DNA of 64,000 nucleotides from Acidobacteria bacterium Ga0077551 (GCA_001464545.1 LNFC01000012.1:1-64000); one strand, 5' to 3'. Counted from the first letter of the stretch, positions 25,573 through 34,354 are shown. Program-made: numbers and translations. The notes: generated by a model from the sequence alone, not told the origin.

Positions 25573-25643
25573 AATATGTGCTTGGCGAGCGGAATCTTCC
25601 GCCCTTGGCCGATGACAAACTTTCTTCCCCCGGAGCTGACCCC

Positions 25644-26243
25644 ATGACCCTTCTTCCTGTCCGGTTGCCGATGATCCTGCTGATCGCCGGCGTGCTTGCA
25701 GCGTGCGGCCGCTCGGAACCCGTTCCGCCCGCCGCGCCGCCGGAGACCGTTGTGGCGGAAACGGTTGAGCCTGAAGCCGAGGCGCACGACGAGCACGCGG
25801 AAGGCGAGCATCACCACGAGGATGAAGACTCAACCGCTGGCGGCACGGCGCACGTTCACGGCCTCGCGGACCTCGCCGTCACGCGAGAGGGCAATCGTTT
25901 CGAGGCAGAACTTGTTTCCCCGCTCGCGAATTTTGGTCTCTCCGAAGCCGACGGCGTCATTACGGATACCGTGCAAGCGGAGCTTTCCGGTCTGATTGAA
26001 CTTGCAGGCGGCGATTGCACCGCCAGCGTGCCCAAGGCCGAGGTCGACACCTCCAGCGGGCACACCGACGGACATGTCCACGCGACTTGGACGTGTGCAA
26101 ATCCGGATGCCGTTACGGCGGTGCGTTTCGCCGGCTTCACGGCGTTTCCCAGCTTCGAGACCGTGAATGCGATCTATCTCACGGACACCGATCAGAAAGC
26201 GGGCGAACTGACGCCTTCCGCGCCAGAGCTTTCCCTGAAATAA
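25644..26243 (+). CDS. DUF2796 zinc-binding lipoprotein
   Basis: 199 residues from the ATG at 25644. A lipoprotein signal ends in lipobox 'LAAC'. A metal-binding stretch rich in His, Glu and Asp follows ('HDEHAEGEHHHEDEDS', residues about 52-70), then 'HVHGLADLAV', the start of the DUF2796 domain, which continues to the end. Related proteins in Zur-regulated zrg-type loci bind zinc in the periplasm. Here it is the first gene of a run with an ABC ATPase, permease and DUF3299 protein. The long ORF-track version starting at 25230 reads back through the ZIP gene and is not real. Confidence 0.9.
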   Translation: MTLLPVRLPMILLIAGVLAACGRSEPVPPAAPPETVVAETVEPEAEAHDEHAEGEHHHEDEDSTAGGTAHVHGLADLAVTREGNRFEAELVSPLANFGLSEADGVITDTVQAELSGLIELAGGDCTASVPKAEVDTSSGHTDGHVHATWTCANPDAVTAVRFAGFTAFPSFETVNAIYLTDTDQKAGELTPSAPELSLK

Positions 26244-26250
26244 GGACTGC

Positions 26251-26958
26251 ATGCGCCAGCCCGTCATCGACATCCGCGACATTGCCTTTGCCTGGAAGCA
26301 AGGGCCGCAGGTCCTCGACATTCCAGCGTTCCGTGTGGACGCCGGAGAGCGTGTGTTCCTGCGCGGGCCGTCGGGCTCCGGCAAGTCGACCCTGCTGGGC
26401 CTGATCGCCGGCGTCCTCGCCCCGCAATCGGGATCGATCCACGTGCTCGGCGAAGACATGAGTGCGCTGTCGCCCTCCCGCCGCGATCGTCTGCGCGCGG
26501 ATCATGTCGGCGTCATCTTCCAGATGTTCAATCTCGTTCCCTACCTCTCGGTCACCGGGAACGTGCTCTTGCCGCTGCGCTTCTCGCCGGCGCGCCGCAA
26601 GGCGGCGGGCAACGACGCGGAAGGTGAAGCCCGTCGTCTGCTCGCGCGCCTCGGTCTGGAGGATGAGCAACTCCTGAAGCGCCGCGTGTCGGACCTTTCG
26701 GTCGGCCAGCAGCAGCGCGTTGCCGCCGCCCGCGCGCTGATCGGCGCGCCAAAGCTAATCATCGCCGACGAGCCGACCTCCGCCCTCGACGCCGATGCAC
26801 GCGACCGGTTCATTGCGCTCCTCTCCGAGGAAGTGACGCGCACGGGCGCGAGCCTTCTCTTCGTCAGCCATGATGCCAGCCTCGCGTCCCTGTTCACCCG
26901 CGCAGTCGATCTTGCCGCGATAAACCGGGCCATGAACCGGGCAGGGGCGGCCGCATGA
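26251..26958 (+). CDS. ABC transporter ATP-binding protein, LolD/MacB type, zinc locus
   Basis: 235 residues. Walker A 'GPSGSGKST' near residue 39, Q-loop in 'VIFQMFNLVPYLSV' near 90, signature 'LSVGQQQRVAAARAL' near 149 (Val in place of the usual Gly), Walker B 'LIIADEPTSALD' and the switch His in 'LLFVSHD'. The LolD/MacB-like sequence pairs with the FtsX-like permease whose start overlaps its stop (ATGA). Such transporters usually move or extract envelope substrates rather than import ions, so the unit probably handles a zinc-binding lipoprotein or complex; this is inference. Confidence 0.92.
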   Translation: MRQPVIDIRDIAFAWKQGPQVLDIPAFRVDAGERVFLRGPSGSGKSTLLGLIAGVLAPQSGSIHVLGEDMSALSPSRRDRLRADHVGVIFQMFNLVPYLSVTGNVLLPLRFSPARRKAAGNDAEGEARRLLARLGLEDEQLLKRRVSDLSVGQQQRVAAARALIGAPKLIIADEPTSALDADARDRFIALLSEEVTRTGASLLFVSHDASLASLFTRAVDLAAINRAMNRAGAAA

Positions 26959-28223
26959 GCGCGCTCCTCTCTCTCGCCTGGGCCAGCCTACTCAACCGCA
27001 AGGGCTCGGTGATCCTCACCATCGTCGCGGTCGCGCTCTCGGTTGCGCTCTTCCTCGGCGTCGAGAAAGCCCGCAGCGGCGCGCGCGAAGGCTTCGGCAA
27101 CACCATCTCCGGAACGGACCTGATCGTCGGCGCGCCGACCGGCTCGGTGAACCTGCTGCTCTATTCGGTCTTCCGCATGGGCGGCGCGACCGCCGAAGTC
27201 TCCTGGCCGACCTACCAGAAAATCGCCGCGCGCGAGGATGTTGCCTGGACCGTTCCCATCGCGCTCGGCGACAGCCATCGCGGCTACCGCGTGATGGGCA
27301 CCAATCTCGACTATTTCGAACACTACAAGTTCGGCGGCGGCCAGCAGCTCGGTTTTGCGCAAGGCAAGCCCTTCGACGATCTTTTCGACGCTGTCATTGG
27401 CTCAGAGGTCGCCCGCGAACTCGGCTACACGCTCGATACGCCGGTCACCCTCTCGCACGGCCTCGGCGCCGCCGATCTCGGCTCCGGCCACGAGAACCGG
27501 CCGTTCCGCATCACCGGCATCCTGAAGCCCACCGGCACACCGGTCGACCGCACGGTGCATGTCTCGCTGGAAGCAATCACCGCCATCCATGTCGGCTGGG
27601 AAACCGGAGCCAAGAACCCGCTCGCCGATACGATCCCGGAAGAGATGATCCGTTCGTTCGATCTGACGCCCAAGACGGTGACGGCCATCTTCGTCGGCCT
27701 CGAGCGCAAGGGCACGATCCTGACGACTCGCCGGGCGATCAATACCAATCGCGGCGAGCCGCTGATGGCGATCATTCCCGGCGAAGCGCTGGCCGAACTC
27801 TGGAACGTCACCTCGGTGGCCGAACGCGCGCTGCTCGCCGTCTCCGCCTTCGTCATCGCGGTCGGTCTCGTCTCGATCCTCACGTCCATCCTGACGAGCC
27901 TCAACGAGCGCCGCCGGGAGATGTCGATCCTCAGGGCCACCGGCGCGCGGCCGCATCACATTTTCCTGCTCCTCGTCTTCGAGTCCGGCCTTGTCGGCTT
28001 TCTCGGCGCGGTGCTCGGCATCGCGCTTATTCATGGGCTGATCGCCGTCCTCGCGCCGCTGTTGCAGGCGCAATACGGTGTGGCCTTCTCCATGGGCGCG
28101 CCGGGACTGGTCGATCTCGCGGTGCTCGGCGCCGTGACGGCCGCGTCGCTGGTCATCGGGGCGATCCCCGCGCTCACGGCCATGCGCCGTTCCCTCGCGG
28201 ATGGGCTCAGCGTGCGGCTCTAA
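26955..28223 (+). CDS. FtsX-like ABC transporter permease, zinc locus
   Basis: 422 residues, starting in an ATGA overlap with the ATPase stop. The N-terminal membrane segment (about residues 17-38) is followed by a large periplasmic MacB-type core (about 45-270) and three C-terminal segments (about 285-310, 335-365, 385-405). A coupling region 'ERRREMSILRATGARPHHI' near 318 fits FtsX-family permeases. It should form the membrane dimer with the preceding ATPase. Two further genes (DUF3299 lipoprotein, HAD hydrolase) follow on the same strand. Confidence 0.9.
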   Translation: MSALLSLAWASLLNRKGSVILTIVAVALSVALFLGVEKARSGAREGFGNTISGTDLIVGAPTGSVNLLLYSVFRMGGATAEVSWPTYQKIAAREDVAWTVPIALGDSHRGYRVMGTNLDYFEHYKFGGGQQLGFAQGKPFDDLFDAVIGSEVARELGYTLDTPVTLSHGLGAADLGSGHENRPFRITGILKPTGTPVDRTVHVSLEAITAIHVGWETGAKNPLADTIPEEMIRSFDLTPKTVTAIFVGLERKGTILTTRRAINTNRGEPLMAIIPGEALAELWNVTSVAERALLAVSAFVIAVGLVSILTSILTSLNERRREMSILRATGARPHHIFLLLVFESGLVGFLGAVLGIALIHGLIAVLAPLLQAQYGVAFSMGAPGLVDLAVLGAVTAASLVIGAIPALTAMRRSLADGLSVRL

Positions 28224-28276
28224 GGCATGGTTTTCGGCTCTGGCGCTCGGCGCCATCGCCGCTTAATTAGGAAGGC

Positions 28277-29011
28277 ATGATGAAAACGCTTCCCCGCTCC
28301 GCCCTCGTCGCGCTTGCAATCTGCTTGGCCGCTTGCGGCGCAGCGGACTCGCCGGCCTCTGCCGAATCGCCTGCCGCGAAGCCGGCGGCCAAATCGACCC
28401 CTGCGCCGGCCGTGAAAACCACGGACGCCTCCGGGCCCAAGGTCGGTGACAAGATCGGTGAGACGGCCGCGGACCGCGCCGCCGCACGCGCGAAGAAAGC
28501 CGCCGAGCGCGCCGCCGAGACCAAGAAGAAAGACGCCGAACTCGCCGCCAAGGGCATCAAGCGTATCGGCTGGGAAGACCTGATGCCGGAAGGGGAGGAG
28601 GAGCGCCTCGCCCAGATGTACCAGGCCCAGATGGCGATGCTCTATTCCGGCGCCGGTGTGGCCGAAGGCTCCGCCGCCGACACCATGGTCCAGGTCGGCA
28701 CCTTCAACACGGTCAAGGAACTCAACGGCAAGAAGATCCGGATTCCCGGCTACACCGTCCCGTTCGAATACGGTGCCGATGCGCAGATCAAGGAATTCCT
28801 GCTGGTCCCGTATTTCGGCGCCTGTATCCACTCGCCGCCGCCCCCGCCGAACCAGACCATCTTCATCATGGCCGACAAGCCGATCAAGATGAACGACCTT
28901 GCCCAGGCGGTCTGGATCGAAGGCGTCATCTACACCCAGACGCAGGAAAGTGACCTCGCGGACGCGGCCTACACGATCAAGCTGACCAGCATCGAGGAAT
29001 ACACCTACTGA
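28277..29011 (+). CDS. DUF3299 lipoprotein, zinc locus
   Basis: 244 residues; ATG ATG at 28277/28280 gives two possible starts, with GGAAGG before them. A lipoprotein signal ends in 'LAAC'. An Ala/Pro/Lys-rich linker (about 22-100) with a likely helical segment leads to the DUF3299 domain, recognisable by 'LVPYFGACIHSPPPPPNQ' near residue 175. DUF3299 proteins commonly accompany DUF2796-ABC loci under zinc control. The Cys and His in the conserved motif may bind metal. The domain's role is unknown. Confidence 0.88.
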   Translation: MMKTLPRSALVALAICLAACGAADSPASAESPAAKPAAKSTPAPAVKTTDASGPKVGDKIGETAADRAAARAKKAAERAAETKKKDAELAAKGIKRIGWEDLMPEGEEERLAQMYQAQMAMLYSGAGVAEGSAADTMVQVGTFNTVKELNGKKIRIPGYTVPFEYGADAQIKEFLLVPYFGACIHSPPPPPNQTIFIMADKPIKMNDLAQAVWIEGVIYTQTQESDLADAAYTIKLTSIEEYTY

Positions 29012-29664
29012 CGATCCGCGATCCCTCGGCGGTCCAGGTTGTCGCCTGGGACTTTGACGGCGTCCTCAACCGGAATGTCCAGAACGGCGTGTTCGCCTGG
29101 TCACGCAATTTCGAGCGAGACCTTGGCCTGTCGCTGCATTCCTTCAGCCGCCATCTGTTTGACGGCCGCTTCCAGAAAGCGATGCAGGGCGAGGCCTGCC
29201 TGATCGAGATAGTCACAGAATGGACCGAGAAGAACGGTGCCCACGGGCGCACGTCCGAGATCCTCGATTACTGGTTCACCCGGGACGCGCTGCCGGATCC
29301 TGACACGCTGGCGATTGTCGGCGCCCTGAAGGCGCGCGGCGTGCGCAATGTCATGGCCACCAACAACGAAATCCATCGCACCGATTTCATCGAGCACAAG
29401 ATGGGCTTCCATGCGCATGTCGACCGTATCTTCGCCGCTGGCCGCATGAAGATCGCCAAGCCGCACACGAACTACTTCGCGCATATCGAGGATGAACTGC
29501 AAACGGAACCGGCCGCACTGCTGCTGGTCGATGACATGCACGAAAACATTCTCGCCGCCCGCAGCCGGGGCTGGCAGGCCTTCCATTTCACCGAGGGCTC
29601 GCACGGCGCGCTGGCGGATGCGCTTGGCGTGCGCACGCACATGGCGGACTCCAAACAGCCTTGA
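29008..29664 (+). CDS. HAD-superfamily hydrolase with probable CTG start
   Basis: The track ORF starts at GTG 29089, but the same frame is open upstream and contains HAD motif I 'WDFDGVLN', which the track version lacks. The only suitable upstream codon is CTG at 29008, overlapping the DUF3299 stop as CTGA, with GAGGAA 9-10 bases before it. That gives 218 residues. Motif II 'VMATNN', motif III lysine 'KIAKP' and motif IV 'LLVDDMHEN' are present. It is a phosphatase of the haloacid-dehalogenase type with unknown substrate, the last gene of the zinc run. If CTG is wrong, the true start is unclear. Confidence 0.78.
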   Translation: MTIRDPSAVQVVAWDFDGVLNRNVQNGVFAWSRNFERDLGLSLHSFSRHLFDGRFQKAMQGEACLIEIVTEWTEKNGAHGRTSEILDYWFTRDALPDPDTLAIVGALKARGVRNVMATNNEIHRTDFIEHKMGFHAHVDRIFAAGRMKIAKPHTNYFAHIEDELQTEPAALLLVDDMHENILAARSRGWQAFHFTEGSHGALADALGVRTHMADSKQP

Positions 29665-29711
29665 GCCTGGTTCATGTGAGGCGCATCGCGCCGATACGGA
29701 ACCTGCTGAAT

Positions 29712-29741
29712 CAAAAAAGAAGGGCGGCCGTTAGGCCGCCC
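29712..29741 (-). terminator. Rho-independent terminator of mscL
   Basis: On the minus strand GGGCGGCC / GGCCGCCC with a 4-base loop is followed by TTCTTTTTTGA. It lies about 80 bases after the mscL stop. Confidence 0.88.
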
Positions 29742-29823
29742 CTCACCACTCTACTCGGTACTCTACTGTCCACGATAATGCGGGAGTAATCCCTAACGCT
29801 CCGTGAACGGCGTGACGCGACCT

Positions 29824-30231
29824 CTAGCCCTTGGCCAGCAGGTTGCGAATTTCTTCCAGCAGCACTTCCTGCCGCGGGGGCGGCGGCGGCGGCGCTGCAG
29901 CTTCGGCCTTCTTGAGCTTGTTCATGGCCTTGATCAGCATGAACATGACGAAGGCGACGATCAGGAACGAGATCAGGGCGCTGATGAACAGGCCGATTTC
30001 CATGATCGCGGCGGGCTTGGTCACTTCACCAGCCGCGTCGAGAACGGCGGGCGTGATCTGGATCTTGAGGGACGACAGGTCGATCCCCCCCATGATCGGT
30101 GCCAGAACCGGTAGGAACACGCCCTGGATGAACGCGGTTACCACAGTTGCAAAGGCGCCGCCCATCACAAAGCCGACCGCCATGTCGATGAGGTTCCCCT
30201 TCATCGCAAACTCTTTGAATTCCTTGAGCAT
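29824..30231 (-). CDS. mscL: Large-conductance mechanosensitive channel MscL
   Basis: 135 residues from the ATG at 30231 ('MLKEFKEFAMKGNLIDMAVG'), preceded by GGGGAAG. The amphipathic N-terminal helix, first membrane segment 'VGFVMGGAFATVVTAFIQGVFLP', periplasmic loop, second segment 'IGLFISALISFLIVAFVMFML' and charged C-terminal helix are in the standard order. A six-proline stretch sits before the C-terminal bundle. It forms a pentameric inner-membrane pore that releases solutes on osmotic downshock. Confidence 0.96.
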   Translation of the reverse strand: MLKEFKEFAMKGNLIDMAVGFVMGGAFATVVTAFIQGVFLPVLAPIMGGIDLSSLKIQITPAVLDAAGEVTKPAAIMEIGLFISALISFLIVAFVMFMLIKAMNKLKKAEAAAPPPPPPRQEVLLEEIRNLLAKG

Positions 30232-30340
30232 ATCTTCCCCTTTCGCCCCGGGCACACTACCCGAAAACTAGGTAGTCAGATTGCGGGGTTCGGGTGCAGC
30301 GTCAAGCAGATGACACATGAAAGGCGAGCAAGGTTCGGGC

Positions 30341-30640
30341 TTATCGCGCCTCGGGATCGTCGCCGCCATTGACGCGGGCGCGCAATTCCTTGCCCGCCTT
30401 GAAGAAGGGAACAGCCTTGGCCGGCACTTTCACCGGCTCGCCGGTGCGGGGGTTGCGCCCTCTGCGGGCATCCCGCTTGCGCACCGAGAAGGCGCCGAAG
30501 CCGCGCAGTTCCACCCGGTCGCCGCGCGCAAGCGCATCGCCGATTTCTTCCAGGATCACGTTGACGACCTTCTCCACGTCTTCGTGACGCAGGTGCGGGT
30601 ACTCAGCCGCGAGCTTGTCGATGAGTTGAGACTTCAGCAT
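30341..30640 (-). CDS. ihfB: Integration host factor beta subunit
   Basis: 99 residues from the ATG at 30640. It is an HU/IHF fold protein with '[21 protein letters not shown]' at the N-terminus, '[28 protein letters not shown]' through the DNA-binding arm (residues about 45-72), and a C-terminal helix. The context after rpsA is the usual one for ihfB in proteobacteria and separates it from HU. With IhfA it bends DNA sharply at specific sites and assists sigma-54 promoters (rpoN is in this window). Confidence 0.95.
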   Translation of the reverse strand: MLKSQLIDKLAAEYPHLRHEDVEKVVNVILEEIGDALARGDRVELRGFGAFSVRKRDARRGRNPRTGEPVKVPAKAVPFFKAGKELRARVNGGDDPEAR

Positions 30641-30736
30641 CCTGTTGATATTAAACGCATTTGCGGCGGAAGCGCTAGGCCCCCGCCGCAAACATTGCCT
30701 GAATTTTAGTTAGACCCCGTTGCGGGATCTACCGTA

Positions 30737-32725
30737 TCAGCCTTCGGACATCAGCTCTTCAGCCTGGCCCTTCCAGTCGTCACGCTCCATCCGGCCCTGG
30801 AACGCGAGCTCTTCTTCAAGGCTCGAAACCTGGTCGTCGGACAGGGCAGCGATCTGCCAGAAGTGGAAGATGCCGGCTTCCTGCAGCTTCTTCTCGAAGG
30901 CCGGACCGACGCCCTTGATCTTCTTCAGATCATCCGCGGTGCCGTGCGGCGCCGTCAGACGGCCGCGTGCATCGAGAGACTTGGCATCGCCCTTGGCAGC
31001 CGGAGCAGCCTTGGCTTTCGCCTTGGTGCCCGACGAGGCGAGCGCCGCGCCCAGGATGTCGCCCAGCGAAGCGCCGGCATCGGCCGAGCCATACTGTGCA
31101 ACGGCTTCGGCTTCTTCCGCGATCTCCAGGGCTTTCACCGAGAGGGAGACCCGGCGCGAAGCCCGGTCAAAGGTCACGACTTTCGCGTCAACCTTGTCGC
31201 CGACCGCAAAGCGCTCGGGGCGTTGGTCAGCCCGGTCACGCGAGAGGTCAGAGCGGCGGATGAAGGTCTTCACCGCCGGGGTGCCGAATTCGACTTCCAG
31301 GCCGCCCGAGGTCACTTCGACCACGGTGCAGGTCACGGTCGAGCCGCGCTTGATGCCGCCGCCGTCGCCGCTGCTGGCTGCCGCTTCGATCGGGTCACCC
31401 GACAGTTGCTTGATGCCGAGCGAGATGCGCTCCTTGTCGACGTCGACATCGAGGACTTTCGCCTTGACGGTATCGCCCTTGGTGAAGGCTTCGATCGCCT
31501 GGTCACCGGGCTTGTCCCACGAGATGTCGTTGATGTGCACCATGCCGTCGAGATCGGGGCCGAGGCCCACGAACAGGCCGAACTCGGTGATGCCGCGCAC
31601 TTCGCCTTCGATTTCCGAACCGACCGGATGTTCGGCCAGGAACGCGTCCCACGGATTGTCCATGGTCTGCTTGAGGCCGAGCGAGATGCGGCGCTTGTCG
31701 CTGTCCACGTCCAGCACTTCCACATCGACTTCCTGCGAGGTCGAGAGGATCTTGCCGGGGTGCACGTTCTTCTTGGTCCAGCTCATTTCGGAGACGTGGA
31801 TCAGGCCTTCGACACCGTCTTCCAGCTCCACGAAGGCGCCGTAGTCGGTGATGTTGGTGACGGTGCCCTTGAGGCGGGCGCCCGACGGGTATCGCGCCGA
31901 GATATTGTCCCACGGATCCGAACCCAGCTGTTTCATGCCGAGCGAGATACGTTGGGTTTCCGGGTTGATCTTGATGATCTGGACTTCGACTTCCTGGCCG
32001 ACTTCGACCACCTGCGAGGGGTGGTTGATGCGCTTGTAGGACATGTCGGTGACGTGCAGCAGGCCGTCGATGCCGCCGAGGTCAACGAACGCACCGTAAT
32101 CGGTGATGTTCTTGACGACGCCTTTGCGGACATCGCCTTCCTTCATGTCGGAGACGATTTCGGCGCGCTGTTCGGCGCGGCTCTCTTCGAGGATCGCACG
32201 GCGCGAAACAACGATGTTGCCGCGCACGCGGTCGAGTTTCAGCACTGCGAACGGCTGCACTTCGCCCATCAGCGGGCCGACATCGCGCACGGGGCGGATA
32301 TCAACCTGCGAGCCGGGAAGGAAGGCGTTGACGCCGCCGAGGTCGACCGTGAAGCCGCCCTTGACGCGGCCGGAGATGGCGCCCTTGACGGGCTCGCCTT
32401 TGGCAAAGCTGCGTTCCAGCTTGACCCAGCGCTCTTCGCGGCGGGCTTTCTCGCGGCTGAGGACAGCCTCGCCGAGGGCGTTCTCGATCCGGTCGAGATA
32501 CACGTCGACGATGTCGCCGGGGGCCGGCTGTTTGTCCTCGAGGGAGAATTCCTTGATATCGATGCGGCCTTCGGTCTTCAGGCCGATGTCGACGACGATC
32601 GAGTCATTGTCGATGCGAAGGACGGTGGCCGGGATAACCTGGCCTTCCTTCATGGCGCCAGCGGCGGCCGAACTCTCGAACATCGAAGCGAAGTCGGCAG
32701 GGGTAGGGTTCATGGATTTCGTCAT
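30737..32725 (-). CDS. rpsA: 30S ribosomal protein S1 with C-terminal helix-hairpin-helix extension
   Basis: 662 residues from the ATG at 32725, preceded by GGAG. Six S1 (OB-fold) repeats cover about residues 30-530, with recurrent 'GAFVDLGGIDGLLH', 'GAFVELEDGVEGLIH' and similar strands. Unlike the usual alphaproteobacterial S1 of about 560-570 residues, this one continues through an Ala/Lys-rich linker into a module of about 65 residues with a helix-hairpin-helix motif ('LKKIKGVGPAFEKKL') ending 'RDDWKGQAEEL'. That module resembles the tail of some alphaproteobacterial L21 proteins. S1 binds mRNA and helps initiation. The upstream gene is cmk, as is usual. Confidence 0.95.
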   Translation of the reverse strand: MTKSMNPTPADFASMFESSAAAGAMKEGQVIPATVLRIDNDSIVVDIGLKTEGRIDIKEFSLEDKQPAPGDIVDVYLDRIENALGEAVLSREKARREERWVKLERSFAKGEPVKGAISGRVKGGFTVDLGGVNAFLPGSQVDIRPVRDVGPLMGEVQPFAVLKLDRVRGNIVVSRRAILEESRAEQRAEIVSDMKEGDVRKGVVKNITDYGAFVDLGGIDGLLHVTDMSYKRINHPSQVVEVGQEVEVQIIKINPETQRISLGMKQLGSDPWDNISARYPSGARLKGTVTNITDYGAFVELEDGVEGLIHVSEMSWTKKNVHPGKILSTSQEVDVEVLDVDSDKRRISLGLKQTMDNPWDAFLAEHPVGSEIEGEVRGITEFGLFVGLGPDLDGMVHINDISWDKPGDQAIEAFTKGDTVKAKVLDVDVDKERISLGIKQLSGDPIEAAASSGDGGGIKRGSTVTCTVVEVTSGGLEVEFGTPAVKTFIRRSDLSRDRADQRPERFAVGDKVDAKVVTFDRASRRVSLSVKALEIAEEAEAVAQYGSADAGASLGDILGAALASSGTKAKAKAAPAAKGDAKSLDARGRLTAPHGTADDLKKIKGVGPAFEKKLQEAGIFHFWQIAALSDDQVSSLEEELAFQGRMERDDWKGQAEELMSEG

Positions 32726-32856
32726 TTTGTCTCCGGGGAAGGGCATGAATGGTTCAAAGGCAGGGCGTGCATGATTGCAGCCTGCGGACATCCGGCCCCT
32801 TGGGGTGGTCTGGTTCTGTTGCTGCGCCGCCTGTTTGGATTGAGCCTTTAGGGCCC

Positions 32857-33495
32857 TCAGGCAGTCTTTCCACGGGCGAGAGCAGCTTCCACAGCCGCCA
32901 CCGCCTTTTCCACAGCCGCTTCTATAGTGAGATCAGTCGTATCGATCAAGATGGCATCGGCGGCCATCGCGGCGGGGGCGTCGGCGCGTCCCTGGTCGCG
33001 CGCATCGCGGATTTTCAGCTGTTCGACCACTGTTTCGAGGCTGACCATGTCGCCCTGGCCGACCAGCTCCTTCCAGCGCCGGACCGAGCGCTGGATAACA
33101 TCGGCGTCCACCCACAGCTTCACGTCGGCGTCCGGGGCGATCACTGTGCCGATGTCGCGCCCGTCCAGCAGCGCGCCGCCGGCCTGCATTGCAAACGCCC
33201 GCTGAAGCTCGAACAGGGCCTGTCGCACCGACGGGATGGCCGCCACGATGCTCGCCGCCTTGCCCGCCTCGGCGGAGCGCAGCTCGTGCTCGATGAAGTC
33301 ATTCAGGTCCAGCGAGCGGGCGAGATCGGACAACGGCCCCGCCGCGTCCAGCGGCACACCATGCTTCATCGCCGCTACCCCCACCGCGCGGTAGAGCCGC
33401 CCGGTATCCATGTGCGGCAGCCCGTAATACCCGGACAACCGCCGCGCAATCGTCCCCTTGCCGGACGCCGTAGTGCCATCAATCGCTATGATCAT
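32857..33495 (-). CDS. cmk: Cytidylate kinase
   Basis: 212 residues. P-loop 'GTTASGKGTIA' near residue 7, 'MDTGRLYRAVG' near 29, 'LLDGRDIGTV' near 109 and 'RDARDQGRADAP' near 163 are the Cmk landmarks. It phosphorylates CMP and dCMP to the diphosphates. The linkage cmk-rpsA-ihfB is ancestral. In relatives aroA normally lies directly before cmk, whereas here aroA is about 5.8 kb away. Confidence 0.96.
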   Translation of the reverse strand: MIIAIDGTTASGKGTIARRLSGYYGLPHMDTGRLYRAVGVAAMKHGVPLDAAGPLSDLARSLDLNDFIEHELRSAEAGKAASIVAAIPSVRQALFELQRAFAMQAGGALLDGRDIGTVIAPDADVKLWVDADVIQRSVRRWKELVGQGDMVSLETVVEQLKIRDARDQGRADAPAAMAADAILIDTTDLTIEAAVEKAVAAVEAALARGKTA

Positions 33496-33541
33496 GAGGC
33501 CGGGGAGTGGGGCAGGGGATATACTGAGTCAAGTTCTTGAA

Positions 33542-33565
33542 CCCCTCTCCCGCAAGCGAGAGGGG
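33542..33565 (-). terminator. Hairpin after the SDR gene
   Basis: CCCCTCTC and GAGAGGGG form an 8-bp stem with an 8-base loop, 7 bases after the SDR stop on the minus strand, followed by TTCAAGAACTT. It separates the inserted SDR/OYE pair from cmk. Confidence 0.55.
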
Positions 33566-33571
33566 GAGAGA

Positions 33572-34354
33572 TCAGCGCGGGGCCATCCGGATCCCGCCGT
33601 CCAGCCGGATGCATTGCCCGTTGAAATACGTGTTCCGCGAAAGCTCCAGCGCCAGCGAGGCATACTCCTCCGGCTTGCCGAGGCGTTTCGGAAACGGCAC
33701 CGACGAGGCCAGCGAGTTCAGAACCTTGTCCGACGCGCGCAGCATGAGCGGCGTCGCGAAGATGCCCGGCATGATCGAGTTGACCCGGATGCCTACGTCC
33801 ATCAGGTCGCGCGCCATCGGCAATACGAGGCCGTTGACGCCCGCCTTGCAAGATCCGTACACGACCTGTCCGATCTGGCCGTCCTGCGCAGCCACCGACG
33901 CCGTCAGCGTGATGCACCCGCGCTCGCCGTCTTCCAGTTCCGGCAGGCCTGCCATGCCGAGCGCCGAGAGCGAGGCGATCCGGTAGGAGGCGACCAGCAC
34001 GCCTTCGGCGCCGAACGCATAATCTTCCGTAGGCAGACGCTTGTAGCGGGCGTTCTCCTTGTCCCAGCTCAGCGTCTTGCCGCCCTTGGCCGCCATTGCG
34101 CAATGCACGGTGATCCGCTCCTGGCCGTTCGCCTTGCGGGCCTTCTCGAAACCCGCGACGCAGGAGTCCTCGTCCATGATATTGACGTTGCAGAAGACGC
34201 CGCCGATTTCCTTGGCAGTTGCCTCGCCGGCTTCGGCGTTTATGTCGAAGATCGCAACCTTCGCGCCGGCCTTCGCCAGCGCCCGGGCGGTGGCCTGGCC
34301 GAGGCCCGAGGCGCCGCCGGTCACGACCGCGGCTGTGTCCTTGGTGATTTCCAT
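33572..34354 (-). CDS. Short-chain dehydrogenase/reductase, 3-hydroxyacyl-CoA dehydrogenase type
   Basis: 260 residues. The Rossmann motif 'VTGGASGLGQATA' is near residue 11; the catalytic serine lies in 'TASVAAQDGQ' near 152 and the YxxxK pair in 'VVYGSCKAGVNG' near 165. The pattern resembles HSD17B10-type 3-hydroxyacyl-CoA dehydrogenases, which act in beta-oxidation of branched or short acyl-CoAs. It follows the Old Yellow Enzyme gene by 24 bases on the same strand. Both belong to the block that separates aroA from cmk. Confidence 0.88.
   Translation of the reverse strand: MEITKDTAAVVTGGASGLGQATARALAKAGAKVAIFDINAEAGEATAKEIGGVFCNVNIMDEDSCVAGFEKARKANGQERITVHCAMAAKGGKTLSWDKENARYKRLPTEDYAFGAEGVLVASYRIASLSALGMAGLPELEDGERGCITLTASVAAQDGQIGQVVYGSCKAGVNGLVLPMARDLMDVGIRVNSIMPGIFATPLMLRASDKVLNSLASSVPFPKRLGKPEEYASLALELSRNTYFNGQCIRLDGGIRMAPR

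Noticed and set aside
30863-32851. 662-residue plus-strand ORF opposite rpsA
   Set aside because: Long open frame caused by GC-rich codon bias on the other strand; the minus strand clearly encodes S1.
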